A stretch of 64,000 nt of DNA, taken from Chamaelirium japonicum. Lineage: Eukaryota > Streptophyta > Magnoliopsida > Liliales > Melanthiaceae. The notes beneath the pieces are model-generated. The model saw only the letters and a list, made by a program, of their open reading frames with translations, was not told the origin of the DNA and ran no database searches. The DNA lies in NCBI GenBank assembly GCA_947650365.1, contig CANTAL010000021.1, forward strand, positions 1,922,001 through 1,986,000. Reading direction: 5' to 3'. Shown here piece after piece: positions 22,948-33,635 of this stretch. Position numbers and translations under genes: made by a program. Within the stretch, counting starts at the first letter, position 1; each line of letters begins with the position of its first letter.

Positions 22948-24090
22948 CGTTATCAGTATGAACATATCGAGCCCAGCCGTTAAATAATTCATTTATCTCT
23001 CCCTTCTCTTTTCTCTTTTCTCTTCTCATAACACGTTATCAGCATGAACATGTCAAGCCCAGTCGACCCGTCACAAGAAAACAGAGAGAGAAATAAAGAC
23101 AGAAGAGAAAGATGAAGAGAAAAAAGAACGAAGAGATAAACAAACAGAGAAGAGAGAAGAAGTCCTGCTCCAAGCCATTGGCCACGGGTATAGCAGTGAA
23201 GTAAGAAGGAATCTAAATTCCAAAACTCTACTTCTCAATATTTATACGACCCCTTTAGGGTGGGGCATATTTGACGGCTCTCTCTCTCTCTCCAATCTCA
23301 GAACACGTTATCAGCACGAATATATCGATCCCAGCTGACAAGTCACAAGAAAATTGAGAGAGAAACAAAGATAGAATAGAGAAGAGAACAGAGAGATAAA
23401 CGAAGATAGAAGGGAGAAGAAGTTCTGCTCTAGTCCAAAACTCTATAGAAGAGAGAGAAGAAAAGAAAAGAGAACAGAGAGATAAATAAAGAAAGAAGAA
23501 AGAAGAAGTCCTGCCCCAGTCTATTAGCCACGGGTATAGGTGTGAAGTAAGAAGAAATCTAAAATCAAAAACTCCACTTCTGTCTTTGTTTCTCTTTCTA
23601 TTTTTGTACGACTGGTTGGCTGGGCTCGACATATTCATGTTGATAATATATTGTGAGATAGGACAAAGGAGACCCGTTAAACGTGCCCCACCATAAAGGG
23701 GTCGTACAAATATTAAGAAGTAGAGTTTTAGAATTTAGATTCCTTCTTAATTCACACATATACCCGTGGACAATGGACTAGAGCAGAGCTTCTTCTCTCT
23801 TTATTTATCTCTTCATTCTCTTCTCTCTTCTTCTCTCTCTTCAGTCTTTTTTTCTCTCCGTTTTCTTATGACAGGTCAGCTGGGCCCGACATGTTCGTAC
23901 CGATAATGTGTTGTGAGAAGAGAAAAGAAGAAAGAAGAGAATGGAGAGATGAATAAAGAGAGAATAGAGAAGAAGTCCTGCTCCAGTCTATTCGTTACGG
24001 GTATAGGTATGAAGTAAGAAGGAATCTAAATTCTAAAACTCCACTTCTCAATAATATAATTAAATCTCCCCGTTCTCTTCTCTTCTCTTT

Positions 24091-24209
24091 CATGGATTAG
24101 GGTTTTCCATAGATTGCTTAGGCTCTAAGTAAGCTTACCCTATAAATAATATACGACCCCTTTAGGATGGGGCACGTTTGACGGTCGCTCTTTCTCCCAT
24201 CTCATAATA
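24091..24209 (+). repeat. GA-leader LTR fragment (plus)
   Basis: CATGGATTAGGG, CCTATAAATAATATACGACC, end CTCATAATA, then the intact primer-like site CGTTATCAGCACGA. Confidence 0.72.
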
Positions 24210-24696
24210 CGTTATCAGCACGAACATGTCGAGCCCAGCCAACCAGTCGAAAGAAAACGGAGAGAGAAACGAAGATAGAGGAGAGAGAAGAAGAGAGAAG
24301 AGAATGGAGATATAAACAAAGATAGAAGGGAGAATAAGTCCTACTCCAATCCATTGGTCACAGGTATAGGTGTGAAGTAAGAAGGAATCTAAATTCCAAA
24401 ACTCCACAAAAGAGAGAGAAGAAGAGAAAAAAGAATAGAGAGATAAATAAAGAGAGAAAATAGAAGAAGTTCTACTCCAGTCCATTGGCCACGGATATAG
24501 GTATGAAGTAAGAAGGAATCTAAATTCCAAAACTATACTTCTATCTTCGTTTCTCTCTCCGTTTTCATACGACTGGTTAGATGGGCTCGATATTTTTATG
24601 CTGATAACATATTGTGAGATAGGAGAAAGAGAAAGTCGTCAAACATGCCCCACCTTAAAGGGGTCGTATATCTATATAACATGGCATGGCGGTCTG

Positions 24697-24775
24697 CATG
24701 CTGACTAGACAAAATGGTACCAAATGCTGACTAGACAAAAAAATGCTTACTAGATAATACTGACAAGACAAAAAA
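24697..24775 (+). repeat. Subterminal tandem repeat of the Helitron-like element
   Basis: Four imperfect copies of ATGCTGACTAGACAAAA, close to the 5' end of the element. The same array is in copy B at about 43,477-43,555. Confidence 0.8.
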
Positions 24776-25904
24776 ATTAGAAAAAGAGAGTCTAGCTCAT
24801 TTTTTTAAACAGAATTTTATTGCTCCTAAATAATAAAAAAGAAAACCCAATAACCCAACCCCCCCAAATCGGGAAACCCTCACCCTCGACCCGCCGTTCC
24901 CGCCCCTTATCGGACTCCTCAATGCACCCCCTTCCTCTCGAGCTGCCTTGCCTCTTCCGTGCGAGATGATCGCCCACCTCATTATCCGCCCTTCACGCCC
25001 CACCCTTCACGCCATCGTCATCGCGTGGCCTTCAAACCCCCCTTCACGCCCTCCTCTTCCCCAGATCAGCCCCCCCTTATCGCGCTGTCCTGAGCGATGC
25101 CATCCCGAGCGAGATGATAGCCACCTTATCGCGCCGCCTGCTTTTCACGCTCCCCTCTTACCCAGATCAACCCCTCATATCCCGTCACCCCTTAAAATCT
25201 CGAGCCCCCCCTTCACGCTCCCCTCATCACACGTCGTTCATGCCCCCCTCTTCCCTAGATCGGTCACCCCTCAAAATCTCGAGCCCAGACCGTTGAAGGA
25301 AAGATCGTTCCATTCCTTTTTTGTCGTTCCCACAGATTGCGGTCGTGGATCTATGGAAGGAAAGGTTCTTTGCTGATCTCAATCGTCCCCAAATCACATT
25401 CAAAACTTTCCGTTTTTAATCCTCAAAATTCAGGTTATTTTGCTCCCCTTTCATTGAAAAATCGATTCGTATATTTATGCCAATCTCATATGAATTTTTT
25501 TTCTTTTTTACTCCCCTAAATTCAGATGATTTTGCTCCCCTATTTCACCATGGAAGGGAAAATCGATTCCGTATCTTTTTTCCGATATCATTCATCCCCA
25601 AATCGATTTTGCTCTTCGATTTCGTCCCTACAACTGCGGCAACCCTTTTGAATTAAAGAACGGAGAGAAGAGCTACCCTCGGAACACAAACCCATTACCA
25701 CCAACACGGCCACAGGTAAGCCGCATCCTCTTTGGAAATCATGCATTTCTGGAATGGCTCCAATTTTGTATCAGGTCTTTGATAAAATTTCTCTATATAT
25801 AATCGACCAAAGAAATCTAAAACTCTCGGAATAGCTCCAATTCAGTTTTTCAATGGCAATGTTTTTGTTTGAAAAGGTCTTCTTAATCCATACAGGACAG
25901 GCCG

Positions 25905-26460
25905 GACATAAGCCCCGTCAGAATTCCCATACCCATCTCTCTCTCTTGCTGATTTTTTTTTTTGGATGATTTTGTTTTTAATCAATGGTTTTATTGGTTT
26001 TTTTGCAGCGGTTATTCAACACCAAGGTGAGATCATTGTTATCTTGGTTTTCTTTGTCTGCAGAAAGAGAAATGCAACTCATCCCGAAGGTTTTTTTTAT
26101 TTCGGCGGCCCGATTGACATGGCAGCGTGCAACTGGTGGCTGAAAACCAGTAGCGACCTTAAAGTTCTTTACACCACCAGTTGCATGCTGCCTCAATCGG
26201 GCTGAGCGTGATTGGGAAAACCTTCGGGCTTAATAGCATTGCTCCTGCAAAAAACATTGTATGTAAGCCCCGTCAGAAATCCCGTTCCAATCTCTCTCTC
26301 TTGCTGATTTTTTTTTCTTGGTTTCTTAGAAGAAATTTGATATTTGTGTCTTGGCTTTTTTTTTATCTCTTGGTTCTCTTTGTCTGTGCAGAAATCATTG
26401 TTTTTAATCCCTGATTTTTTGTTTTGGTTTTTTTTGCAGCGATTATACAACACCAACACA
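25905..26460 (+). repeat. Duplicated exon/intron-like cassette
   Basis: Two related blocks begin TAAGCCCCGTCAGAA near 25,912 and 26,264. Each continues with TCTCTCTCTTGCTGATTTTT, then a poly-T tract ending GCAG, followed by CGGTTATTCAACACCAA or CGATTATACAACACCAA (near 26,009 and 26,440). The layout resembles an intron end plus a small exon copied in tandem. No continuous protein results, so it is described only as a cassette. Confidence 0.65.
26108..26202 (+). ncRNA. miRNA-precursor-like hairpin, copy A
   Basis: The left arm (26,108-26,139) contains GATTGACATGGCAGCGTGCA. The right arm (26,174-26,202) contains TTGCATGCTGCCTCAATC, its near reverse complement, with a small bulge and one G-U pair. 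The loop is about 34 nt. A stem near 30 bp with a short loop has the size of a plant miRNA precursor. I do not recognise a known miRNA. It could also be the footprint of a small foldback element. Confidence 0.5.
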
Positions 26461-26572
26461 TGTATCAAACCGAGGTGGGATATTCTTTTGCTAAGAAAAC
26501 AAAGTATTTATATCTATATAAAATTCAATTTCTATGCTTCTAAAAAGATGCCTTTGTTTTTAAAATCATATT

Positions 26573-26895
26573 TTGAAAACAACAGCGTCCCTTTGATACT
26601 GACATGCAAAGGGTCTCTCGGTGCACCACCGAGAGAACCATCTCTATTGTAATTTTATTTAAGAAACGATATTGATTTGGTGTATGACAATCTAAAAAAA
26701 TGTCAAAATTTATATATGTGGGTGATAAGTGTTTTTTAAAATCTAATCATATTTTGAAAACTACAATCTCCTTTTGCCACTGACATGCAAAGGGTCTCTC
26801 GGTGCACCGCTGAGAGACCCATCTCTTTTATACTTTTTTCTAAGAAACCATGTTGATTTGGTCGATGACAAATTAAAAAAAATGGCAAAATTCTT
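26573..26895 (+). repeat. Tandem 180-bp duplication, each copy with a short perfect hairpin
   Basis: Both copies hold GACATGCAAAGGGTCTCTCG. In the first, TCTCTCGGTG pairs perfectly with CACCGAGAGA around a 3-nt loop (26,614-26,636). In the second, a 13-bp stem with two wobble pairs spans 26,792-26,820. Downstream of the hairpin both copies share AAGAAAC, TTGATTTGGT and GATGACAA. Confidence 0.7.
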
Positions 26896-27113
26896 CTTAT
26901 TTTTTCTCCCCCTATTTCTTCCTATTTCCCTATTTGCATTTGTTTCTTTGTATGCTTCTAAAGGGAGGTTGTCTTTTTTGGCAAAATCAATCTGATTTTT
27001 TTTTCAGCAATTTATTCGAGCAAAATTCTTCTTATTTTTTCTCCCCCTATTTCTTTCTATTTCCCTATTTGCTTTTGTTTCTTTGTATGCTTTTAAAGGG
27101 AGGTTGTCTTAGC
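26888..27113 (+). repeat. Tandem duplication of about 125 bp, T/C-rich
   Basis: Both copies contain AAATTCTTCTTATTTTTTCT, CCCTATTTGC and AAAGGGAGGTTGTCTT (starts near 26,888 and 27,018). Confidence 0.75.
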
Positions 27114-27116
27114 TGG

Positions 27117-27118
<2 letters not shown>

Positions 27119-27158
<40 letters not shown>
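27119..27158 (+). repeat. (TC)20 microsatellite
   Basis: Twenty TC repeats directly before CTTGCAG. Copy B has fourteen at 45,897-45,924, so the tract length has changed since the duplication. Confidence 0.95.
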
Positions 27159-27160
<2 letters not shown>

Positions 27161-28018
27161 TGCAGTCATATTTCTCCTATCCCTTTTCCCCTGGGCGATC
27201 AGCTTTGCTCGATAGTCATGGAGATTTACAAGCTAAGATTGTAACTTTAGTTTTTTTTTATTTGCTATAATCTCTACATTATACTAATATTGTAGCTTTG
27301 ATTATTTGTTAATGAAATTTAGGGAATTAGTCACCTATCATTGGTATTGTGGATGGCCTTGATTTTTTCCCCTTTTTTTCTCCTCTTCTATCACGGTAGG
27401 ATCCAAAACTTGAAGGAGACCTAATTGACTGAACGTTTTGATTTCCAAAGCAGACTAATGGTGTGGTGACCAAATTGTGCTACTTTGATGTAACAAGTGC
27501 ATTTAGAACACAGCCAAGATAATGTTGTTCTTAGTCCTTAGAATAAAGATGATGACAGTGCATGATCTGAAACTTTAATGAAGAATCGGCTGTTATGAAT
27601 TTTGATTCAAACCTTAAGTTATAGGTATGTAGTCCCTATATAGCTTAAAATTTCCAAGTTTCATAATATGATTGAATACCACACAATTTTATAGAGATTT
27701 CCCTGCCTTATTCGGTTGCACTTGATGAATCAATTGGTGGAAGCTTAGTGCCATTTTAATAGTTTTCCTTTCCCTTTGAGTGATAAAAATTAGAGATGAA
27801 CCTGCCACATTAAGCTATAGATGATGACAGTGCATGATCTGAATATGTCTTAAATATCTACCTTTGCATTGTTTTCCAGTACTATTTTTTTTCTTTTCAT
27901 TCTGTCTAAGCAATTCTGATCATCAAATCTTCTCAAACTATTGTCAAAAAATAGCTGATTAATGGGTTGCAGAATGACATTCTCCCTGAAGCCCCTCCTC
28001 TGGCGCATAGCAGTACTA

Positions 28019-28290
28019 GCAGCGTGCGGGGGTACCGGATCTGGCGTTGTGTGGCCTCCTCCGATCCGACACGTCGAGCTGCACAAATCGGTGCCCTGAC
28101 ACCTCCGGGGCAAAACAACAGCGAGAGTGTGCGGGGGTGTCAGATCCGGCCCCTCGCCGCCTCCTCCAAGCCGACGCGCTGGGCTACTTGAATCGACACA
28201 ACAGTTGGAGCATACATGGTTGTCAGATCCATCCCTCTGATCTGCCGCCTCTTTCTCCGATCCGACACACCGATAACACCCGGTGTCTCC
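28019..28290 (+). repeat. Three degenerate GC-rich repeats of about 100 bp
   Basis: Blocks begin near 28,019, 28,120 and 28,205 with GTGCGGGGGTACCGGATC-like sequence and later CCGATCCGACAC-like sequence. The stretch is notably GC-rich and reads open in places, but nothing protein-like is recognisable. Confidence 0.6.
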
Positions 28291-28680
28291 TCCCTGCTCT
28301 CCCTCTCTTTCTTTCTCTCTCTCTCTCTCTGTACTGTCCCATTCTTTTCAATTTTTTCTCTCTCTCTATTTTGTTCTTTTTGTTCATTTACAGTTTTTTT
28401 CTATATGTTCAGGGGAGGGCGAGATCGGAGCGAGATTGGCCGGTGGCTCTTCCCTGCCCTCTCTCTCTCTATATATAGTTCATTTTTTCCTTCTTTATTT
28501 GGTTTCCTTTTTTTTGTTCTTTTACCGATTCTTCTTTTCTTTTCCTTCCCTATTTTTTTTTTATTTTCAGCTCTGTTTTTATTTTTGTTTTGTTATTTAT
28601 TTTTCCCTTTTTGTTATTTTTTTGTTCTTTCCGTTTTGTTTTTGTTTTTTTTAGCTTGCCAGATTCAACTCATTCAAGTT
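28290..28680 (+). other. T-rich low-complexity part of the Helitron-like element
   Basis: Long TTTTTTCTTTTC-like runs with a short GC-rich island (about 28,410-28,460, GGCGAGATCGGAGCGAGA). The open frames here are composition artefacts. Confidence 0.7.
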
Positions 28681-28954
28681 ATAGTTTTGTTTGTTTTAAA
28701 GAATCAATCAAATTATATTCAAATTTTTAAAATTCTTTATGAGCTATTGAATGTGTGATGCCGAAAGAGTTGAAATATTATCACATCTCAAGAAATTATG
28801 TCGCCACCTTTGAATTATTGTCACCTCCCTCAAAATATAGTTCTTGCCATCGAAATATTTTTTGCCGCTTTCGAAATCTTTTTTATGCCCTTGGACACGG
28901 GCTTTCGAATACGACGTTGTGGGTGGTAGTGGTGATATCTGGGGGATGTCTTTG

Positions 28955-29071
28955 CAACCGAAGGTAGCCCACTACAGTGCCGATAGGTGTGTTACCATCG
29001 AAGGCAGTCCAACTGTGTTTTGTCACCGAAGGCGGCCCACTGCAGAGCCGACAGGCACGGGCATGCACTAG
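28955..29071 (+). repeat. Three short repeats at the 3' end of the Helitron-like element
   Basis: Three related blocks start CGAAGGTAGCCCACTACAG, CGAAGGCAGTCCAACTGTG and CGAAGGCGGCCCACTGCAG, near 28,961, 28,999 and 29,027. The last runs into GGCACGGGCATGCACTAG, the element end. Confidence 0.75.
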
Positions 29072-29329
29072 TTATTTATAGGGTAAGCTTACTTAGGGCC
29101 TAAGCAATCTATGTGAAACCCTAATCTATAGGATATAGAAGAGAACGGAGAAATAAACAAAGAGAGAAGAGAGAAGAAGTCCTGCTCCACTCCATTGGCC
29201 ACGGGTATAGTTGTGAAGTTAGAAGGAATCTAAATTCTAAAACTCCACTTCTGTCTTTGTTTCTCTCTCCCTTTTCTTATGACTGGTCGGCTGGGCTCGA
29301 TATGTTTTTGCTGATAATGTGTTGCGCGA

Positions 29330-29440
29330 TAGGAGAAAGAGAGAGCCGTCAAACGTTCCCCACCCCAAGGGGATCTTATATTATTTATAAGGTTAGCTTA
29401 CTTAGGGCCTAACCAATCTATAGGAAACCCTAATCCATAT
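29330..29440 (-). repeat. GA-leader LTR fragment (minus)
   Basis: It starts TGTTGCGCGATAGG, contains TATTTATAAGGTTAGC, and ends AACCCTAATCC. Confidence 0.68.
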
Positions 29441-30322
29441 AAGAGATCAAGAAGAGAACGGAGAGATTTAATTGTATTATTGAGAAATAGTGTTTTGGAA
29501 TTTAGGTTCCTTCTTACTTCATACCAATACCCATGGTAAATGGACATGAACAAGACACCTCTCTTCGTTTATCTCTCTATTCTCTTCTCTTTTCTTCTCT
29601 CTTCTTACAACGCGTTATCAGAATAAAAAAACGACCAGTCATAAAAAAACGACCAGTCATAAAAAAACGGAGAGAGAAACGAACACAGAAGAGAGAGAAG
29701 AAGAGAAAAAAGAACAGAGAGAACAGAGAGATAAATAAAGAGAGAAGAAAGAAAAAAACCTGCTTCAGTGCAATGGCCACGGGTATAGGTGTGAAGTAAG
29801 AAGGAATCTAAAATCCAAAACTCCACTTCTTATGAGAAGTGGAGTTTTGGAATTTAGATTCCTTCTTACTTCACACCTATACCCGTGGCCAATGGACTGG
29901 AGTAGGACTTCTTCTCTCTTCTCTCTTCGTTTATCTCTCTGTTTTCTTATTATCATAAATTATTATATATTTATTAAATAATTTATATAAATTTATAAGC
30001 ACAAAAAATATTTTATTTCTCTTCTTCTCTCTTTATTTATCTCTCTGTTCTTTTCTCTCTTCTTCTCTCTCTTCTGTCTTCGTTTCTTGCACCGTTTTCT
30101 TGTGACTGGTCGACTAGGCTCGATATATTCATGCTGATAATGTGTTGTGAGAAGAGAGAAGAAGAGAGAAGAGAACAGAAAGAATAATAAAAAGAGAAAA
30201 AATAAGAAGTCTTACTCCAGTCCATTCACCATGGGTATAGGAGTGAAGTAAGAAGGAATCTAAATTCCAAAACTCGACTTCTCAATAATATAATTAAATA
30301 TCTTCATTCTCTTCCCTATTCT

Positions 30323-30443
30323 CCTATGGATTAGGGTTTCCCATAGATTACTTAGGCCCTAAGTAAGTTTACCCTATAAATAAATACGTTCCCTTTATAG
30401 TGGGGCATGTTTGATGGCTCTCTCTTTCTCCTATCTCATAATT
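30323..30443 (+). repeat. GA-leader LTR fragment (plus)
   Basis: CCTATGGATTAGGG, CCTATAAATAAATACG, and an end close to CTCATAAT before CGTTATCAGTATGA. Confidence 0.68.
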
Positions 30444-31462
30444 CGTTATCAGTATGAACATGTCGAGCCCAGCCGACCAGTCATAAGGAAACGAAAAAAG
30501 AAACAAAAACAAAAAAGAGAGAAGAAAAGAGAAGAGAACGGAGAGATAAACAAAGAGAAAAGAGAAAAGAAGTCCTACTCCAGTCCATTCGCCATGGGTA
30601 TAAGTGTGAAGTAAGAAGGAATCTAAATTCCAAAACTCCACTTCTCATTAGCATCATCTCGAAGTTATTATGATTATCATAGTAAATTCCAAAACTCTCT
30701 TCATTTTAATTAAATAATTAATTTAATTAAAAAAATTATAGTAACATTATTAATACGAAAAGAGAAGAAATCCTGCTCCAGTCCATTGGCCATGGGTATA
30801 CGTATGAAGTAAGAAGGAATCTAAATTACAAAACTCTACTTCTCAATATTTATATAACCCCTTTAGGGTGGGGCACGTTTGATGACTCTCTCTTTCTTCC
30901 ACTCTTAATATATTATCAGAATAAACATATTGAGCCCAGCCTACCAGTCAAGTGAAAACAGAGAGAGAAACGAACACAGAAGAGAGAGAAGAAGAGAGAA
31001 GAGAAAACATAGAGAAAAACAAAGACAAAAGAAAGAAAAGAAGAGAGAAGAGAATGAAGAGATAAACAAAGAGAGAAGAAGTCCTGCTCTAATCTATTAG
31101 CCATGAGTATAGGTGTGAAGTAAGATGGAATCTAAATTTAAAAACTCAACTTCTCAATATTTATACGACCCCTTTAGGGTGGTGCACATTGGACGGCTCT
31201 CTCTTTCTCTATCTCACAACACGTTATCAGTATGAACATGTCGAGCCTAGCCGATCAGTTATAAGAAAATGAAGATAGAGAAAAAACAAAAAAGAAAGAA
31301 CAAGATAGAAGATAACGGAGAGATAAATAAAGAGAAAAGAGAGAAGAAGTCCTACTACAGTCCATTGGCCACGGGTCTAGGTATAAAGTAAGAAGTAATC
31401 TAAATTCCAAAACTCCACTTTTCAATAATATAATTAAATCTCTCCATTCTCTTCTCTCTTCT

Positions 31463-31591
31463 CCCATGGATTAGGGTTTCCCATAGACTGCTTAGAACCT
31501 AAGTAAGCTTACTCTATAAATAATAAATAATATATGACCCATTTAGGGTGGTGCATGTTTGACAGCTCTCTCTTTCTCCCATCTCACAACA
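31463..31591 (+). repeat. GA-leader LTR fragment (plus)
   Basis: CCATGGATTAGGG, TCTATAAATAATAAATAATA (a short duplication in the TATA box), end CTCACAACA. Confidence 0.7.
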
Positions 31592-33409
31592 TGTTATTAA
31601 TACGAACATGTCGAGCCCAGCAGACCAGTCCTAAGAAAACAGAGAAATAAACAAAGACATAAGTGAAGTTTTGGATTAGAGTAGGACTTCTTCTTTCTTC
31701 TCTCTTTATTTATCTCTCTATTCCCTTCCCTCTTCTTCTCTCTCTTCTGTTAAGTTTTTGAATTTAGATTCCTTCTTACTTTGTACCTATACCCGTGGCC
31801 AATGGATTGGAGCAAGACCTCTTCTCTCTTTTCTTTTTATTTATCTCTCCGTTCACTTCTCTCTTCTTCTTTTTCTTTTGTCTTCGTTTCTCATTCTATT
31901 TTCTTATAATTGGTCGACTGGGCTCGATATATTCGTGCTGATAACGTGTTATGAGATGGGAGAAAGAGAGATCCATCACACGTGCCCTACCCCAAAGGGG
32001 TCATATAAATATTAAGAAGTGGAGTTTTGGAATTTAGATTCTTTTTTACTTCACACTTATACCTATGGCCAATGGATTGGAGCAGGACTTCTTTTCTCTT
32101 CTCTCTTCATTTATCTCACCGTTCTCTTCTATCTTTTTCTCTTTCTTTTATCTTTGTTTCTCTCTCCGTTTTCTTGTGACTAGTTGGTAGGGGTCAATAT
32201 GTTCGTGCTGATAACATGTTGTGAGAAAAGAGCAGAGGACCTAAATAAATTAATATAAATCTCTCTAGTTTTAATAATTAAGTAGAAGTCTTTCCTTATC
32301 TTCTGTCTCTTCTATGGAGTTTTGGAATTAAGATTCCTTATTACTTCATACCTATACCTGTGGCCAATGGACTGGAGCAATACTTCTTCTCTCTTCTCTC
32401 TTCGTTAATCTCTATATTCTCTTCTCGATTCTTCTTTTTCTTTTCCATTCTTCGTTCTCTTCTCTCTTCTTCTCTCTCTTCTATGGAGTTTTGGAATTAA
32501 GATTCCTTCTTACTTCACACCTATACCCTTGGCCAATGGATTGGAGCAAGACTACTTTTGCCCTTCTCTCTTCGTTTATCTCTCCGTTTTCTTCTCTCTT
32601 CAACCTAAATATTTAATTAAATAATATAATTATTTAAATGAGGGACAAACTAAGACAGAAGAGAAATAAGAAGAGAGAAGAGAACAGAGAGATAAATAAA
32701 GAGAGAAGAGAAAAAAAGTCCTGCTCCAGTCTATTAGCCATGGGTATAGGTGTGAAGTAAGAAGTAATCTAAATTCTAAAACTACATAGAAGAGAGAAAA
32801 GATAACAGAGAGATATATAAAGATATAAGTGGAGTTTTGGAATTTAGATTTCTTCTTACTTCACACCTATACCTGTGGACAATGGACTGGAGCATACTTC
32901 TTCTCTCTTCTTACTTCATTTATCTCTATATTCTCTTCTCTTTTCTTCTCTCTTTTCTGTGGAGTTTTGGAATTTAGATTCCTTCTTACTTTACACCTGT
33001 ACCCATGGCCAATGGACTGGAGCAGGACTTCTTCTCTCTTCTCTCTTCGTTTATCTCTCCATTCTCTTCTTTCTTCTTCTCTCTCTTCGATCTTTGTTTC
33101 TCTCTCTGCTTTTTTATGACTGGTCGGTTGGGCTCGATATTTTTATGCTGATAAAATGTTCTGAGGTGGAAGAAAGAAGAGAATGGATAGATTTAATTAT
33201 ATTATTAAGAAGTGGAGTTTCGGAATTTAGATTTCTTCTTACTTCATATCTATCTCCGTGGCCAATGGACTAGAGCAGGACTTCTTCTCTTTTCTCTCTT
33301 TATTTATCTCTTTGTTATCTTCTCTCTTCTTCTCTCTCTTCTGTCTTTATTTCTCTCTCCGTTTTCTTATGACTGGTCGGTTGGGCTCGATATGCTCGTG
33401 CTGATAACG

Positions 33410-33635
33410 TGTTATGAGATGAGAAAAAAAAAGAGTCGTCAAACGTGTCCCATCCTAAAAGGGTCATATATTATTTATAGAGTAAGCTTACTTAGGGCCT
33501 AAGCAATTTATAGGAAAGGGGTCGTATATTATTTATAGGGTAACCTTACTTAGGGCCTAAGTAATATATAGGAAACCATAATCCATGGGAGAGATCAGAC
33601 GGTGGATAGCCATCCCATCGAACGATCTTAGAACA
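33410..33635 (-). repeat. 226-bp GA-leader LTR with duplicated promoter core, copy A
   Basis: Complete LTR in minus orientation (TGTTCTAAGATCGTTCG at its start, primer site CGTTATCAGCACGA after its end). It is 58 bp longer than the 168-bp LTRs because the TATA region is duplicated in tandem: TATTTATAGAGTAAGC and TATTTATAGGGTAACC both occur. Blocks B and C hold exact-length counterparts. Confidence 0.85.

Larger units (their letters stand above)
17932..24670. repeat. GA-leader array of block A, upstream of the Helitron-like element
   Basis: AT-rich sequence to about 18,045, then many partial units in both orientations. Sense primer-like sites lie near 18,345, 18,659, 19,311, 19,582, 20,409, 20,763, 21,783, 22,052, 22,527, 22,948, 23,035, 23,306 and 24,210. 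Antisense ones end near 18,917, 19,934, 20,195, 21,155, 21,467, 23,650, 23,915 and 24,609. No gene is present. The same units recur about 18.77 kb further on. Confidence 0.8.
24671..29071 (+). mobile_element. Helitron-like non-autonomous element, copy A (4,401 bp)
   Basis: The insert starts TCTATATAAC and ends GCATGCACTAG, set precisely between A and T of an LTR, with no target duplication. A 5' TC, a 3' CTRR and an A/T target are the Helitron rules. I see no Rep/helicase protein, so it is non-autonomous. I also see no strong 3' terminal hairpin, only a weak GC-rich stem, which is the main doubt. The interior is unlike the flanks: a GC-rich first part (about 24,850-25,330), then sequence with splice-like signals (ACAG/GTAAGCC near 25,713; TTTTTTTGCAG near 26,008 and 26,439; CTTGCAG near 27,164). 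It also has several tandem duplications and a GC-rich part at about 28,010-28,290. This resembles captured gene or leader fragments; no product is recognisable. Confidence 0.75.
24610..29132 (-). repeat. GA-leader LTR split by the Helitron-like element
   Basis: The left part of a minus LTR (24,610-24,670, ending GGGGTCGTATA) and the right part (29,072 to about 29,132, starting TTATTTATAGGG) join into the sequence that uninterrupted LTRs show elsewhere, for example near 945-965. No base is lost or duplicated at the junction. This fixes both ends of the inserted element. Confidence 0.88.
29072..33409. repeat. GA-leader array of block A, right of the Helitron-like element
   Basis: Partial units in both orientations. 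Sense primer-like sites lie near 29,610, 30,444, 30,910, 31,219 and 31,592. Antisense ones end near 29,329, 30,140, 31,945, 32,214 and 33,160. A perfect head-to-head junction of two units lies near 29,825-29,860 (CTCCACTTCTTATGAGAAGT). No gene is seen. Confidence 0.78.

Noticed and set aside
24948-25376. Proline-rich frame in the GC-rich start of the Helitron-like element
   Set aside because: The frame breaks in copy B and the peptide is low-complexity. It looks like leader or promoter sequence of a captured fragment, not a protein.
28047-28758. Long serine/leucine/phenylalanine-rich frames in the Helitron-like element (also 46,903-47,514 and 63,242-63,952)
   Set aside because: They come from TC and T runs and GC-rich repeats. 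Frames are not kept between copies and no domain is visible.
24671-29071. A terminal-inverted-repeat DNA transposon as an alternative for the 4.4-kb insert
   Set aside because: The ends are not inverted repeats of each other, and the reconstructed target has no duplicated bases, not even TA.
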